Positions 35,277 to 43,273 of a stretch of DNA of 64,000 bases are shown piece by piece. Numbering within the stretch: position 1 is the stretch's first letter; the number at the start of each line of letters is the position of its first letter. The position numbers and the translations under genes are program-made. The notes beneath the pieces were generated by a model. The model was not told the DNA's origin. It did not search any database and saw only the letters and a program-made list of their open reading frames with translations. The DNA is taken from the NCBI RefSeq assembly GCF_008365405.1, contig NZ_QOKV01000001.1, positions 629,333 through 693,332 of the forward strand, given 5' to 3'. This stretch comes from Azospirillum brasilense. Its GTDB lineage: Bacteria; Pseudomonadota; Alphaproteobacteria; Azospirillales; Azospirillaceae.

Positions 35277-35594
35277 TCACGGTGTGATCAGCTTCAGCCC
35301 GAGGATGCCCGCCACGATCAGCGCGATGCAGCCGAGCCGCAGGATGTCGGCGGATTCCCCGTAGAGCCAGATGCCCAGGATGACGGTGCCGACCGTCCCG
35401 ATGCCGGTCCACACGGCGTAAGCGGTGCCGAGCGGCAGCGACTTCAGCGCCATCCCCAGCAGGGCGAGGCTGATGACCATCGAGGCGACGGTCAGGGCGG
35501 TGGGAATGGGACGGGTGAAGCCTTCCGTCTGCTTCAGGCCGACGGCCCAGCCGATTTCGAAGAGGCCGGCGAAGAACAGGATGACCCAGGACAC
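35277..35594 (-). CDS. gdx: SMR-family guanidinium exporter (SugE/Gdx)
   Basis: A 105-residue, four-span inner-membrane antiporter of the small multidrug resistance family. The SugE/Gdx branch exports guanidinium in exchange for protons. Seen: WVILFFAGLFEIGWAVGLKQ with the essential glutamate near residue 13 and the GLKQ that separates Gdx from EmrE-type pumps, AYAVWTGIGTVGTVILGIWL with the family's conserved WxGxG, and LIVAGILGLKL. Start is GTG 35594 with GGAGGTG seven bases upstream. The upstream guanidine-II riboswitch supports the substrate. Dimeric antiporter; dual topology is usual. Confidence 0.93.
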   Translation of the reverse strand: MSWVILFFAGLFEIGWAVGLKQTEGFTRPIPTALTVASMVISLALLGMALKSLPLGTAYAVWTGIGTVGTVILGIWLYGESADILRLGCIALIVAGILGLKLITP

Positions 35595-35616
35595 GGAACA
35601 CCTCCGATGGATTGGA

Positions 35617-35697
35617 GGCAGGGTCGTCCCCGCCGAACTCCCCACGCCCGACTCGGGGGTGCCATGGTCGGGTGTGCCGTGGTGAGGTCGTCCTCAC
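35617..35697 (-). promoter_or_regulatory. Guanidine-II (mini-ykkC) riboswitch upstream of gdx
   Basis: Read leftward, two hairpins each close an ACGA tetraloop: P1 GTGAGG-ACGA-CCTCAC (35682-35697, six pairs) and P2 GGCGGGG-ACGA-CCCTGCC (35617-35634, seven pairs with one G-T). ACGR tetraloops on paired stems are the defining signature of the guanidine-II class. The linker is about 47 bases and holds its own hairpin CCCGAC/GTCGGG (35647-35672), longer than most members. The last hairpin ends 22 bases before the GTG, with the GGAGG between, fitting translational control. Confidence 0.88.
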
Positions 35698-35735
35698 GGG
35701 AGGGCGACCGGGATATAGGGATGCGGGCGGCCCGG

Positions 35736-35918
35736 TCAAGCCCCATCCCAGCGGTGGCCGCTGTCGGTCTCGCACAGCATGGCGACCTCGCGGCGGGGGC
35801 AGCGGCGGTCGTCCAGTGGCAGGACCGTGAAGGCGGGGGCGAGACGCTCGCGGGTGGCCGGCTGCGACGGGGAAGGGGGCTGAGTGTTCGGTGCGGTGCG
35901 GCGGGTCATGGCGGTCAC
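35736..35918 (-). CDS. Possible small protein, uncertain
   Basis: A 60-residue frame in the 296-base stretch between the riboswitch and the next gene. The first half is proline/threonine-rich; the second (FTVLPLDDRRCPRREVAMLC) has two cysteines. LPLDDRRC faintly recalls the tail of GcrA-like proteins, but the remaining motif is absent. No good ribosome-binding site. It may be a true small gene or chance. Confidence 0.3.
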   Translation of the reverse strand: MTAMTRRTAPNTQPPSPSQPATRERLAPAFTVLPLDDRRCPRREVAMLCETDSGHRWDGA

Positions 35919-35993
35919 CAGGGTGGGAGGGTCGTTCGCTCCACTCTAACCATGGTGTTCGCCCCACGCTGTGGCGGGGCTCACAGGGCGGGT

Positions 35994-36539
35994 TCAGGCC
36001 CGTTTGCGCTCCGCAGCGTCCTTGGGCAGGAACAGGCGGCAGGTCAGGACCGGTCCGATCTCGTAGCCGTTGACGCGCGGGAAGCGCTGGGCGACGCGGT
36101 CCAGCGCCTCCTTCTGGTTGGCGGCAACGACCAGATAGGCCCGCCCGTCGCGCCAGGAGGCGGCCATGGCGCCGCTGGTGAAGAACGCATCCGGAGCGCG
36201 GCGCACCGCCACCTCCCAAATGGTTCCGGGCCGGGCTTCCAGCCGGTCGAAGACGTGGAAGAGTTCCATCGGCGCCTGCTGGACCGCGTCGAGCTGCCGT
36301 TCCAGCAGTTCGGCCTGCCGCTTCGACTCGGTCAGCGTCTCCTCCAGACCGCCCAGCTTTCCGCGGGTCGTCTCCAGCGTCTTCCGGGCCTCCTGGACGC
36401 GCTGCTCCATGGCCCGGATGTCCTTGTCGGCGGTGGTCAGTTCGTTGCGCGCCGCGCGGACGCGGCGTTCTCCCATCCGGTTCACCAGCACGCTGGCCGC
36501 CAGAAGCAGCAGCGACGCGTAGAGGATGATCGCCGTCAT
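35994..36539 (-). CDS. Membrane-anchored coiled-coil protein, unknown (third gene of operon)
   Basis: A 181-residue protein I do not recognise. Residues 3-20 form one membrane span (AIILYASLLLLAASVLV); residues 28-90 are a coiled coil (NELTTADKDIRAMEQRVQEA, KTLETTRGKLGGLEETL); residues 95-170 form a small globular end (FHVFDRLEARPGTIWEVAVR, AYLVVAANQKEALDRVAQRF). With a short cytoplasmic start, the coil and end domain lie in the periplasm or cytoplasm depending on topology; RMGERRVRAAR after the span favours the cytoplasm. Overlaps the upstream gene by four bases (ATGA), showing coupling. The end domain resembles that of the 190-residue neighbour, suggesting ancient duplication. Confidence 0.75.
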   Translation of the reverse strand: MTAIILYASLLLLAASVLVNRMGERRVRAARNELTTADKDIRAMEQRVQEARKTLETTRGKLGGLEETLTESKRQAELLERQLDAVQQAPMELFHVFDRLEARPGTIWEVAVRRAPDAFFTSGAMAASWRDGRAYLVVAANQKEALDRVAQRFPRVNGYEIGPVLTCRLFLPKDAAERKRA

Positions 36540-37108
36540 GGGGAGACCGGCCGCGCGCCGTCGTTGGCCCCGTTTCCGGCCGGGATCAGCGGAATCGTCT
36601 CGGGCCGCGAGGACAGGACGCCGTTGCGCGTGCTGAATGCGCGCTGAAGCATCGCGGCCGCGGCGTCCGGTGTGTCGGCCCAGACGCGGGCGATGTTCCG
36701 GCGCTCCCAGATCACCCGCGCGAACAGCATGCGCCGAGGGTCGAGGCGGGCGAAATCCGGGACGGTGCGCAACTCGCTCTCATAGCGCTGGGCGCCGCTC
36801 TGCGCGTCGCCGATCTCGTGCACCAGGGCAATCTTGGACGCTTTCACCGCCGCGATCAGGCCGGTCAGGCGCCCGCGCTCGGCGGTCAACCGGTCGATGG
36901 ACTCCTGCCGGGACGTGCTCTCGGCCTGGGCATCCTCGATCTGCCGGCCGAGGGTGGCGAGGTCGGCGGCCAGGACCTCCAGCTTCCGCCGCGCCAGCGC
37001 CTTGCGGCTGCTGGTGGCGGTCAGGCGGGACGCCTCATAGACGATGGCAAGGCCGAGGGCGCCGACGCACAGCACCAGCACGGCGAAGGCGAAGGTGTCC
37101 ATGTTCAT
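36536..37108 (-). CDS. Membrane-anchored coiled-coil protein, unknown (second gene of operon)
   Basis: A 190-residue protein with the same plan as its neighbour: membrane span at about residues 5-25 (TFAFAVLVLCVGALGLAIVY), then a basic stretch (SSRKALARRKLEVLA) that places the rest in the cytoplasm, coiled coil at about 40-100 (ADLATLGRQIEDAQAESTSR, QESIDRLTAERGRLTGLIAA) and a globular end (FARLDPRRMLFARVIWERRN, ARVWADTPDAAAAMLQRAF). The disordered tail is proline/asparagine-rich. RLDPR and the following helix pattern align by eye with RLEAR of the 181-residue protein. Family unknown to me. Confidence 0.75.
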   Translation of the reverse strand: MNMDTFAFAVLVLCVGALGLAIVYEASRLTATSSRKALARRKLEVLAADLATLGRQIEDAQAESTSRQESIDRLTAERGRLTGLIAAVKASKIALVHEIGDAQSGAQRYESELRTVPDFARLDPRRMLFARVIWERRNIARVWADTPDAAAAMLQRAFSTRNGVLSSRPETIPLIPAGNGANDGARPVSP

Positions 37109-37127
37109 CGCGTCACCATCCGAACCA

Positions 37128-38198
37128 TCAGCGTCCGCCCATTCCGCCGGCCGTGCCCATCACCCCGGACAGGGCATTCTCGGAACGCCGCGCGGCCTCG
37201 AACAGGTGCAGGCCGCGGTCGAATCCCCGTGCCGGACCGCTGCCGAACGGAGACGCGTCCGTGACGCCGTCGGCCGTTTCCTCCGTGTGCGCCGTCAGCC
37301 AGGCGGCGGCGGCATCGACCAGCGGCAGGGGCAACAGCGCCCGAAGCGCCGCACCCAGCAGGGGGTCGCGGTGTGTGTAAAGTCCGGCCACCGCGAAGAG
37401 GGCCATCGCCTCCGGCGGGACGCTGCCGTCGGTTATCGCGCCACGCACGCAGGCCAGCAACTCGTCGATCTCCATGTCCGGTGCCCGCCCTCCCAGGGCT
37501 CGCCACCCGTCCGACAGGCGCAGCGCGGAGGCCAGAGTGTCCACGTCCGTGCCGTCCAAGGGGCGGAGCGCAGCGACCCCGCCGGGAATCGCCAGGGTGC
37601 TGGCGGCACGCATGCGATGCGTGTTGGCCTCCTCCAGGAACAGGGCGAGCGCGCCGGGGTCGGTGCGCAACGCGTCCAGGACGGCCAGCGACCGCTCCCG
37701 CAAGGATTCGGCCCAGTCGACCATCTCCGGCGAGGCAAGGACCCGGTCCAGGACGCCGTCGCCCAGCCGGTTCTCCAGGCGGGTCTCCACGGTGACCGGC
37801 AGGTCGTCCATGCGCCGCGACAGGGCCGGCCACCAACCGGCGGTGTCGATGACGCGAATGCAGCCGGGCAACGGGTCCGCGATGGACAGCAGGGCCGGAT
37901 CGCGCAGCATCACCGGCTCCAGCCAGCGCGCCCACAGTCGGCGTGTGTGCGCCCGGCGCCGGCTGGACAGCAGGCCGAGAAGCAGGGCGCGCATGGGTTG
38001 GCTGGCTGACCGCTCCGCGGTCCGCGACGAACCGGAACTCTGCTCGAAGCATGACAGGATTCGGCGGAACACCGCGTACCGTCCGACAGAGGCGCCGTTC
38101 GTGTTCGAACCGTTCACTTCCATGCCGTCCAAATCCCCAGCATTGAGGTTCCCGCCCTTGAGGTCCATGCCCAGATCCATGTCCATACGCGGGCCCAC
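37128..38198 (-). CDS. Hypothetical alpha-helical protein, unknown (first gene of operon)
   Basis: A 356-residue protein of no recognised family, rich in alanine and leucine, with no signal peptide or membrane span. The first 40 residues are low-complexity (GMDLKGGNLNAGDLDGMEVN), then VGRYAVFRRILSCFEQSSGS, ARWLEPVMLRDPALLSIADP, IDTAGWWPALSRRMDDLPVT, and repeated helical segments to the end. The basic RRRAHTRRLWARWLEP may bind nucleic acid or acidic lipid. It opens a three-gene operon (19 bases to the next) divergent from the REC-kinase gene, whose promoter shares the 216-base region between. Start could also be the ATG four codons later. Confidence 0.7.
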   Translation of the reverse strand: MGPRMDMDLGMDLKGGNLNAGDLDGMEVNGSNTNGASVGRYAVFRRILSCFEQSSGSSRTAERSASQPMRALLLGLLSSRRRAHTRRLWARWLEPVMLRDPALLSIADPLPGCIRVIDTAGWWPALSRRMDDLPVTVETRLENRLGDGVLDRVLASPEMVDWAESLRERSLAVLDALRTDPGALALFLEEANTHRMRAASTLAIPGGVAALRPLDGTDVDTLASALRLSDGWRALGGRAPDMEIDELLACVRGAITDGSVPPEAMALFAVAGLYTHRDPLLGAALRALLPLPLVDAAAAWLTAHTEETADGVTDASPFGSGPARGFDRGLHLFEAARRSENALSGVMGTAGGMGGR

Positions 38199-38414
38199 TC
38201 CCTCGTTTTCGGAGAGTATAAAAGATTAAGGTAATACTTGGGTATTCATCAAAGGGCAGAATCGGCGCCAATTCGCGCTAGATGGCTCTAAAACATCGCG
38301 TTTTGTGACAATTTGATACGGCTCTGGACGGCCGGGCTTAGGTCTCGTACCGCTTTGGTGCCTTTCTGGCCGGTGATGCGGAACCATTAGGGTAGGTCGT
38401 GCGTGGAGGAGGCC

Positions 38415-40190
38415 ATGGGCCAGGATAGGGACGAAGGTCTGGACGACGAGCCGCTGTTCGGCCCCGACGACGGGTTTGCCGACGACTCCGCGGCCAACAT
38501 CCGACCGGCGGACCCCTGGCCCGTGCTGGTGGTCGACGATGATCCCCAGGTTCATACCATGACCGAGGTGCTGCTGCGCGACTTCGAGTTCGAAGGCCGC
38601 CCGTTCGAAGTGGTCAGCGCCCTGTCCGCCGCGGCCGCCCGGTCGCTGCTTCTGACGCGCCCGGACATTCCGGTGGCGCTTCTCGACGTGGTGATGGAAA
38701 CCGATGACGCCGGCCTGCGTCTTGTCCGCTTCATCCGCGAGGATCTCAACAACCACCGCATGCGCATCATCCTGCGCACCGGCCAGCCCGGGCAGGCGCC
38801 GGAGCGGGACGTGGTCGTCGCCTACGACATCAACGACTACAAGGCCAAGAGCGAACTCACCGCCCAGCGCCTGTTCACCACGCTGGTCAGCGGGTTGCGG
38901 GCGTGGCGCGACATCGTGACCATCGAGCGGCACCGCCAGGGGCTGGAGCGCATCCTCACCGCCTCCGCACCGCTGTTCGAAACCCGGTCCATGCGCACGC
39001 TGGTGGAAGAGTTGGTGGACCAACTCAGCAAGGTCGTGGACAACAGCGGCGGCGCCGTTCTGGCCTGTCGCATGGTGGACCGCGGCGACGGCAAGACGCG
39101 GGCCACGGTGGTCGCCGGCTCCAGCCGCTTCGCGCGTTTCGTCGGACGACCCGCCTCCGATGCGCTGGAGCCCGACCTGACCGCCCAGGTGATCGCCGCC
39201 TTCGAGACGCAGCAGAGCAATTACGGCTCGGCCCGTTGCATCCTCGCCTTCCGCACGCGGGAGCATGGGACGACGGTCTTCGCCCTGGAGCGGAGCGAGC
39301 CCTATCGCGAGGACGACCACCGGCTGCTGGAGTTGTTCTGCGCCCGCGTGATCATCGGTTTCGACAATGTGTGCCTCTATGAGGATCTGGTCGCGCTGAA
39401 CCAGTCGCTGGAACGACGCGTCGGCGAGCGAACGGCCGAGTTGGCCGCCAACCAGGCCGCTCTGGTCGCCGCCAAGGAGCGGGTGGAGCGTGCGCTGGAG
39501 GCGGAGTTGGTCGCCCGCGAGCAGCAGCGCCAGTTCGTCACCATGGTCAGCCATGAGTTCCGCACCCCGCTGGCCATCATCGACAGCGCCGCCCAGATGC
39601 TGACCCTGCGGGCGGAGCGGGAGACCCCGGACTCGCTGGAACGGCTGCGCGTCATCCGCAGCAGCGTGCAGCGCCTGACCGGACTGATCGACACGCATCT
39701 GACCGACGAGAGGCTGCAGGGCGGAACGCTGAAGGTGCAGCGGGCGGAGGTCGATCTGCCGGCGCTGCTGCGTTCGGTGACCGAACCCTTCCGCACCGCC
39801 TACGCCGGTTGCGACTTCCGGCTTGAGCTTGACCATCTGCCGCCGGTGGTGATGGCCGACGGGCATCTGTTGGGAATGCTCTTCAACAACCTGCTGAACA
39901 ACGCCTTCAAATATTCGGACGGTGATTGCCGCGTTACCGTGCGCGGGCGCGCCGAAGGCTGCGTGGCGGTGGTGGAGGTGGCCGACCAGGGCCGCGGCAT
40001 CCCGCAGAACGAGTTGCCTCTGCTGTTCGAGCGGCATTACCGGGGGGCCGGTTCCGCGGGCGTGCCGGGGACCGGAATCGGTCTGCACACGGTGCGGCAG
40101 ATCATCCTGTTGCATGGTGGATCGATCACCGCGGAAAGCACGGTCGGACAGGGCAGCGTCTTCCGAGTCCGCCTTCCCGTGAAAGGCTGA
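38415..40190 (+). CDS. Response-regulator/histidine-kinase hybrid with DUF3369-like middle domain
   Basis: Soluble hybrid sensor kinase, 591 residues. Order: acidic N-terminal tail (1-34); receiver domain 36-160 with VLVVDDDPQV, phospho-acceptor Asp91 in LLDVVM and the late lysine in DYKAKSE; a DUF3369/GAF-like domain about 170-315 (LERILTASAPLFETRSMRTL); coiled coil 320-370; HisKA with His380 in MVSHEFRTPL; HATPase with NNLLNNAFKYS (N box), VADQGRGIPQ (G1) and GTGIGLHTV (G2). ATG 38415 has GGAGGAGG just upstream; GTG 38403 is possible. No membrane span, so it takes signals from a partner in the cytoplasm, probably through its REC domain. It opens the SiaB-SiaC-kinase cluster. Confidence 0.92.
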   Translation: MGQDRDEGLDDEPLFGPDDGFADDSAANIRPADPWPVLVVDDDPQVHTMTEVLLRDFEFEGRPFEVVSALSAAAARSLLLTRPDIPVALLDVVMETDDAGLRLVRFIREDLNNHRMRIILRTGQPGQAPERDVVVAYDINDYKAKSELTAQRLFTTLVSGLRAWRDIVTIERHRQGLERILTASAPLFETRSMRTLVEELVDQLSKVVDNSGGAVLACRMVDRGDGKTRATVVAGSSRFARFVGRPASDALEPDLTAQVIAAFETQQSNYGSARCILAFRTREHGTTVFALERSEPYREDDHRLLELFCARVIIGFDNVCLYEDLVALNQSLERRVGERTAELAANQAALVAAKERVERALEAELVAREQQRQFVTMVSHEFRTPLAIIDSAAQMLTLRAERETPDSLERLRVIRSSVQRLTGLIDTHLTDERLQGGTLKVQRAEVDLPALLRSVTEPFRTAYAGCDFRLELDHLPPVVMADGHLLGMLFNNLLNNAFKYSDGDCRVTVRGRAEGCVAVVEVADQGRGIPQNELPLLFERHYRGAGSAGVPGTGIGLHTVRQIILLHGGSITAESTVGQGSVFRVRLPVKG

Positions 40191-40347
40191 TTCCGCATCA
40201 CCGACCCGCCGGTGTGCGCCGTGATAATCCTTCCAGCGCCGCCGACGGAAATGTAACGTGTCCATAACAAGGCCGGCGCGATCTCAGGACGCGGTCCGGA
40301 ACGTTCAGACGCAACAGACGGCCTCGTCGCACTCCAACGGAAGAACC

Positions 40348-40911
40348 GTGGACTCCACCATGCTCGCTCAGCAATATGCCGGGATCAAACGGGACCTTGA
40401 CGAGAAGGGCATCATCTTCTCGTTCAGTGGCTATCTGTCCGAGGGGATACTCTATTCCCTGGGAGAGGCGTTGCGGGAAAAGATGACGTTGGAGGACACC
40501 GACGGCCCGACGGTCCGGCGGGTCTTCGCCGTCTTCGTCGAGCAGATGCAGAACATCATCCGCTACTCCGCCGAAAAGGTGACCGGCGCGCGCGAGAAGC
40601 CGGTGGAACTCAGCGCCGGTATGGTCACCATCGGCATGGAAGGCGGGAAGGTCTTCATCGTCTGCGGCAACACCGTGTACAACGCCGACGTGCCGCGCCT
40701 GCGCGACCGGCTGGAGTATCTCAAGGGCTTGGACAAGGACGCGATCAAGTCCTATTACCGGGAACAGTTGCGTGAAACCCCGGAAGAGGGGGCGCGGGGC
40801 GCCAACATCGGGTTGATCGAGATCGCGCGTCGCGCCAGCGAACCCATCGAGTACGACTTTCTCGAAATGGACGAGGGCAAAAGCTTCTTCTGCCTCAAAG
40901 CTCGGATCTGA
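40348..40911 (+). CDS. SiaB-like protein kinase
   Basis: A protein of about 187 residues of the SiaB type. In Pseudomonas SiaB phosphorylates SiaC, reversing SiaA. Seen: FSFSGYLSEGILYSLGEALR, REKMTLEDTDGPTVRRVFAV, then the HATPase-like N box VFVEQMQNIIRYSAEK, SAGMVTIGMEGGKVFIVCGN, and ETPEEGARGANIGLIEIARR with a glycine-rich ATP-lid loop. The start is uncertain: GTG 40348 has GGAAG four bases upstream, ATG 40360 lies four codons later, and the frame remains open to 40258. 8 bases before the SiaC-like gene. Confidence 0.85.
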   Translation: MDSTMLAQQYAGIKRDLDEKGIIFSFSGYLSEGILYSLGEALREKMTLEDTDGPTVRRVFAVFVEQMQNIIRYSAEKVTGAREKPVELSAGMVTIGMEGGKVFIVCGNTVYNADVPRLRDRLEYLKGLDKDAIKSYYREQLRETPEEGARGANIGLIEIARRASEPIEYDFLEMDEGKSFFCLKARI

Positions 40912-40919
40912 GAGCGGCT

Positions 40920-41336
40920 GTGGACATCCGGACGACCATGGAATCCCTGAAATTACCGGCGACTGGCCGGACGCCCGAGGTCGATTTCGACTTCGCCCAA
41001 GGCGTGCTCCGTCTCAGCGGCGAGTCCTATCCCGACGACGTGGCGACCTTCTTCGGGCCGATCTTCGCAGCGCTCCGCGCCTTCCTGGCCGAGGCGAGCG
41101 GTCATCCCATCCGGTTCGACATGGAGCTGCTGTACTTCAACAGCTCCAGCGCGAAGGCTCTGATGAACATCTTCCAGATGCTGGAGACGGCGGCCAGCGA
41201 AGGGCGCAGCATCTCCGTCACCTGGTGTTACGAGGAGAACGACGATTCCATGCAGGAGTTGGGCGAAGACTTCTCCGAGGATCTGCATCACGTCGCCTTC
41301 ACTCTGAAACAGATTCCCGCAGACGGGGCGTCATGA
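40920..41336 (+). CDS. SiaC-like regulatory phosphoprotein (DUF1987)
   Basis: A 138-residue STAS-like protein of DUF1987/SiaC. In Pseudomonas unphosphorylated SiaC binds and activates the diguanylate cyclase SiaD; a threonine is the switch. Seen: ATGRTPEVDFDFAQGVLRLS, SGESYPDDVATFFGPIFAAL, MELLYFNSSSAKALMNIFQM, VTWCYEENDDSMQELGEDFS. The phospho-site position, usually Thr in an NTSS context, is serine here (Ser75). GTG 40920 is 8 bases after the siaB-like stop; ATG 40938 is the alternative. The stop overlaps the kinase start by four bases. No GGDEF gene is in the window. Confidence 0.87.
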   Translation: MDIRTTMESLKLPATGRTPEVDFDFAQGVLRLSGESYPDDVATFFGPIFAALRAFLAEASGHPIRFDMELLYFNSSSAKALMNIFQMLETAASEGRSISVTWCYEENDDSMQELGEDFSEDLHHVAFTLKQIPADGAS

Positions 41337-42382
41337 CCTTCAACCTCTTCGCCGCCGAGGAGCAGGCCATCGAGCAGGCCCGCCTTCTGGGGGAGAGGCT
41401 GGGCGCTGCCGCGCCCGAACTGCGCACCGAGTTCGAGGCGCTGGTGGAGGCGTTCCAGCGCAGCACGCGCGAGCAGCGCCGGCTGGTCCGGGTCAGCGAC
41501 CGGTTGCAGGCGCAGCTCGGCTCCGCCAACCAGGAGTTGGAGCGCCGCCGGCAGGAGGCGGAAACCGCGCTGGCCGACCTGCGCGAGGCGCAGGAGGCGA
41601 TGGTCCGTGCCGAGAAGCTGGCGTCCCTGGGCGCCCTGGTGGCCGGGGTGGCCCACGAGATCAACACGCCCGTGGGCATCGCCGTGTCTTGCGCGTCGCA
41701 TCTGTCCGACGCCACCGCAAGGCTGCGCGGGCGTGCCCAGTCGGGGGACCTGAGCAAGGCGGATTTTACCCGCTACGTCGCCACCGCCACGGACACGACG
41801 GCGCTGATCCTCACCAACTGCGAGCGGGCGGCCAAGCTGATCGCCAGCTTCAAGCAGGTGGCGGTGGACCGCGCCAGCGCCGAGCGGCGGGTCGTGCATC
41901 TCAACCGCTACATCCAGGAAACCCTGGTCAGCTTGGAACCGAAGCTCCGCCAGGGCAAGCACACCATCGCCGTGTCCTGCCCCGACGGGCTGGTGGTGGA
42001 CAGCTATCCGGGCGCCTTGTCGCAGATCCTGACCAATTTCGTGATGAACTCCGTCACCCACGCCTTCGTCGACGCGCAGGGTGCGGACCGGCAGGGCGGC
42101 TCCCTGTCGATCGCCGTGGATGAACCGGAATCCGGCACCGTGCGGCTGGTCTACACCGACGACGGCCGGGGCATTCCGCCGGACCATCTGCCGCGGATCT
42201 TCGATCCGTTCTTCACCACCCGCCGCGGCGAGGGGGGCAGCGGGCTTGGCCTGCACATCGTGCACAACCTGGCGGTCGGCGCGCTGAAGGGGTCGATTTC
42301 CGTGGACAGCGCGCCGGGGCAGGGAACGCGTTTCGTCCTGACCTTCCCGAAGGACAGGCCCCCCGACGACGCATCCGTCTGA
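41333..42382 (+). CDS. Soluble histidine kinase coupled to the SiaC-like gene
   Basis: A 349-residue cytoplasmic kinase. Residues 1-95 are one long coiled coil (LVEAFQRSTREQRRLVRVSD, ANQELERRRQEAETALADLR), followed by His108 in GVAHEINTPVGIAVS (HisKA of the NtrB-like HEINTP type), a spacer helix, and HATPase with ILTNFVMNSVTHAF (N box), DDGRGIPPDHLPRIFDPFF (G1, F box) and GGSGLGLHIVHNLA (G2). No sensor domain is present beyond the coil, so a protein partner must regulate it; the ATGA overlap with the SiaC-like gene makes SiaC the obvious candidate. Inference, not shown. Confidence 0.9.
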   Translation: MTFNLFAAEEQAIEQARLLGERLGAAAPELRTEFEALVEAFQRSTREQRRLVRVSDRLQAQLGSANQELERRRQEAETALADLREAQEAMVRAEKLASLGALVAGVAHEINTPVGIAVSCASHLSDATARLRGRAQSGDLSKADFTRYVATATDTTALILTNCERAAKLIASFKQVAVDRASAERRVVHLNRYIQETLVSLEPKLRQGKHTIAVSCPDGLVVDSYPGALSQILTNFVMNSVTHAFVDAQGADRQGGSLSIAVDEPESGTVRLVYTDDGRGIPPDHLPRIFDPFFTTRRGEGGSGLGLHIVHNLAVGALKGSISVDSAPGQGTRFVLTFPKDRPPDDASV

Positions 42383-42404
42383 CCGGCGTCAGTTCACCCG
42401 CAAT

Positions 42405-43136
42405 TCAGATCACCCGGACGGGGGCGGAGAAGACGTAGCCCACGCCGTGGACCGACTTGACCGGGGCGGTTTCGCCGATCGCGTTCTCGACCTTGTGGCG
42501 CAGGCGCCCGACCACCGTGTCAATGGAGCGGTCATCCGGGTTCCAGCGGCGGTTGTAGAGCGCCACGGAGATCTGGTCGCGAGTCGCGGGCTGGCGAGCC
42601 TGACCGGCCAGCAGAGAAACCAGCTTCATCTCCATGCTCGTCAGGCTGACGCGCACGCCCGCCGGGCTGGTCAGCGCCCAGGCCGTGGCATCCAGAATCC
42701 AGTTGCCCTCGTCCGTCGCTGGCTGGTTGGAAGCCTGCGAGGCCGGTACGGTGGTGGTGGCGCCGCTCGTCTCCAGACGGCGGAGCAGGGCCTTGGCCTG
42801 GGCTTCCAACTCGCGCATTTCGACGGGCTTCACCAGATAGGCGTCGGCGCCCAGTTCCAGCCCGACCACCCGGTCGACGGTGGAGCCGCGGGCGGTCACC
42901 ATGATGATTCCGATGGCGGGATTCTCGCGCAGCCGCGTGGCGATCTTGAATCCGTCCTCACCCGGAAGATTGACGTCCAGAACAACCAAGGACACCGGGC
43001 GTGACGCGATCAGTTCGTCCAGTTCGCGCCCACTTTTCGCTCCGACCGCATCGAAGCCGCAACTGCGCAGGTATTCGATCATGTCACGTCGCAGAGACGC
43101 CTCGTCCTCGACGACAACGATCGTAACGGCCGCCAT
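42405..43136 (-). CDS. OmpR-family response regulator
   Basis: A 243-residue DNA-binding response regulator. Receiver domain 1-120 with IVVVEDEASL, phospho-acceptor Asp54 in LDVNLPGEDG, MVTARG and YLVKPVEMREL; linker about 130-150; winged helix with VSLTSMEMKLVSLLAGQARQ, VALYNRRWNPDDRSIDTVVG and KSVHGVGYVF. The 22 bases between its stop and that of the kinase are convergent; the SiaA-like gene lies 138 bases upstream on the same strand. Likely partner of one of the two cluster kinases. Confidence 0.93.
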   Translation of the reverse strand: MAAVTIVVVEDEASLRRDMIEYLRSCGFDAVGAKSGRELDELIASRPVSLVVLDVNLPGEDGFKIATRLRENPAIGIIMVTARGSTVDRVVGLELGADAYLVKPVEMRELEAQAKALLRRLETSGATTTVPASQASNQPATDEGNWILDATAWALTSPAGVRVSLTSMEMKLVSLLAGQARQPATRDQISVALYNRRWNPDDRSIDTVVGRLRHKVENAIGETAPVKSVHGVGYVFSAPVRVI

Positions 43137-43273
43137 CCCCTCTGCTCCCCCGTTACCGGTGCTTATTGTTCATAGGGCCGGCGCGGAAACTATATGAATT
43201 CGAATGGTAGGTCGAGCGACTTCCGCCCGCGACGGTCCCTTGCTGCACCATTACGCAATCCTCACAAGGGTAG

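Noticed and set aside
38199-38414. Additional small gene between the unknown operon and the REC kinase
   Set aside because: No frame with a plausible start and ribosome-binding site; the region fits divergent promoters.
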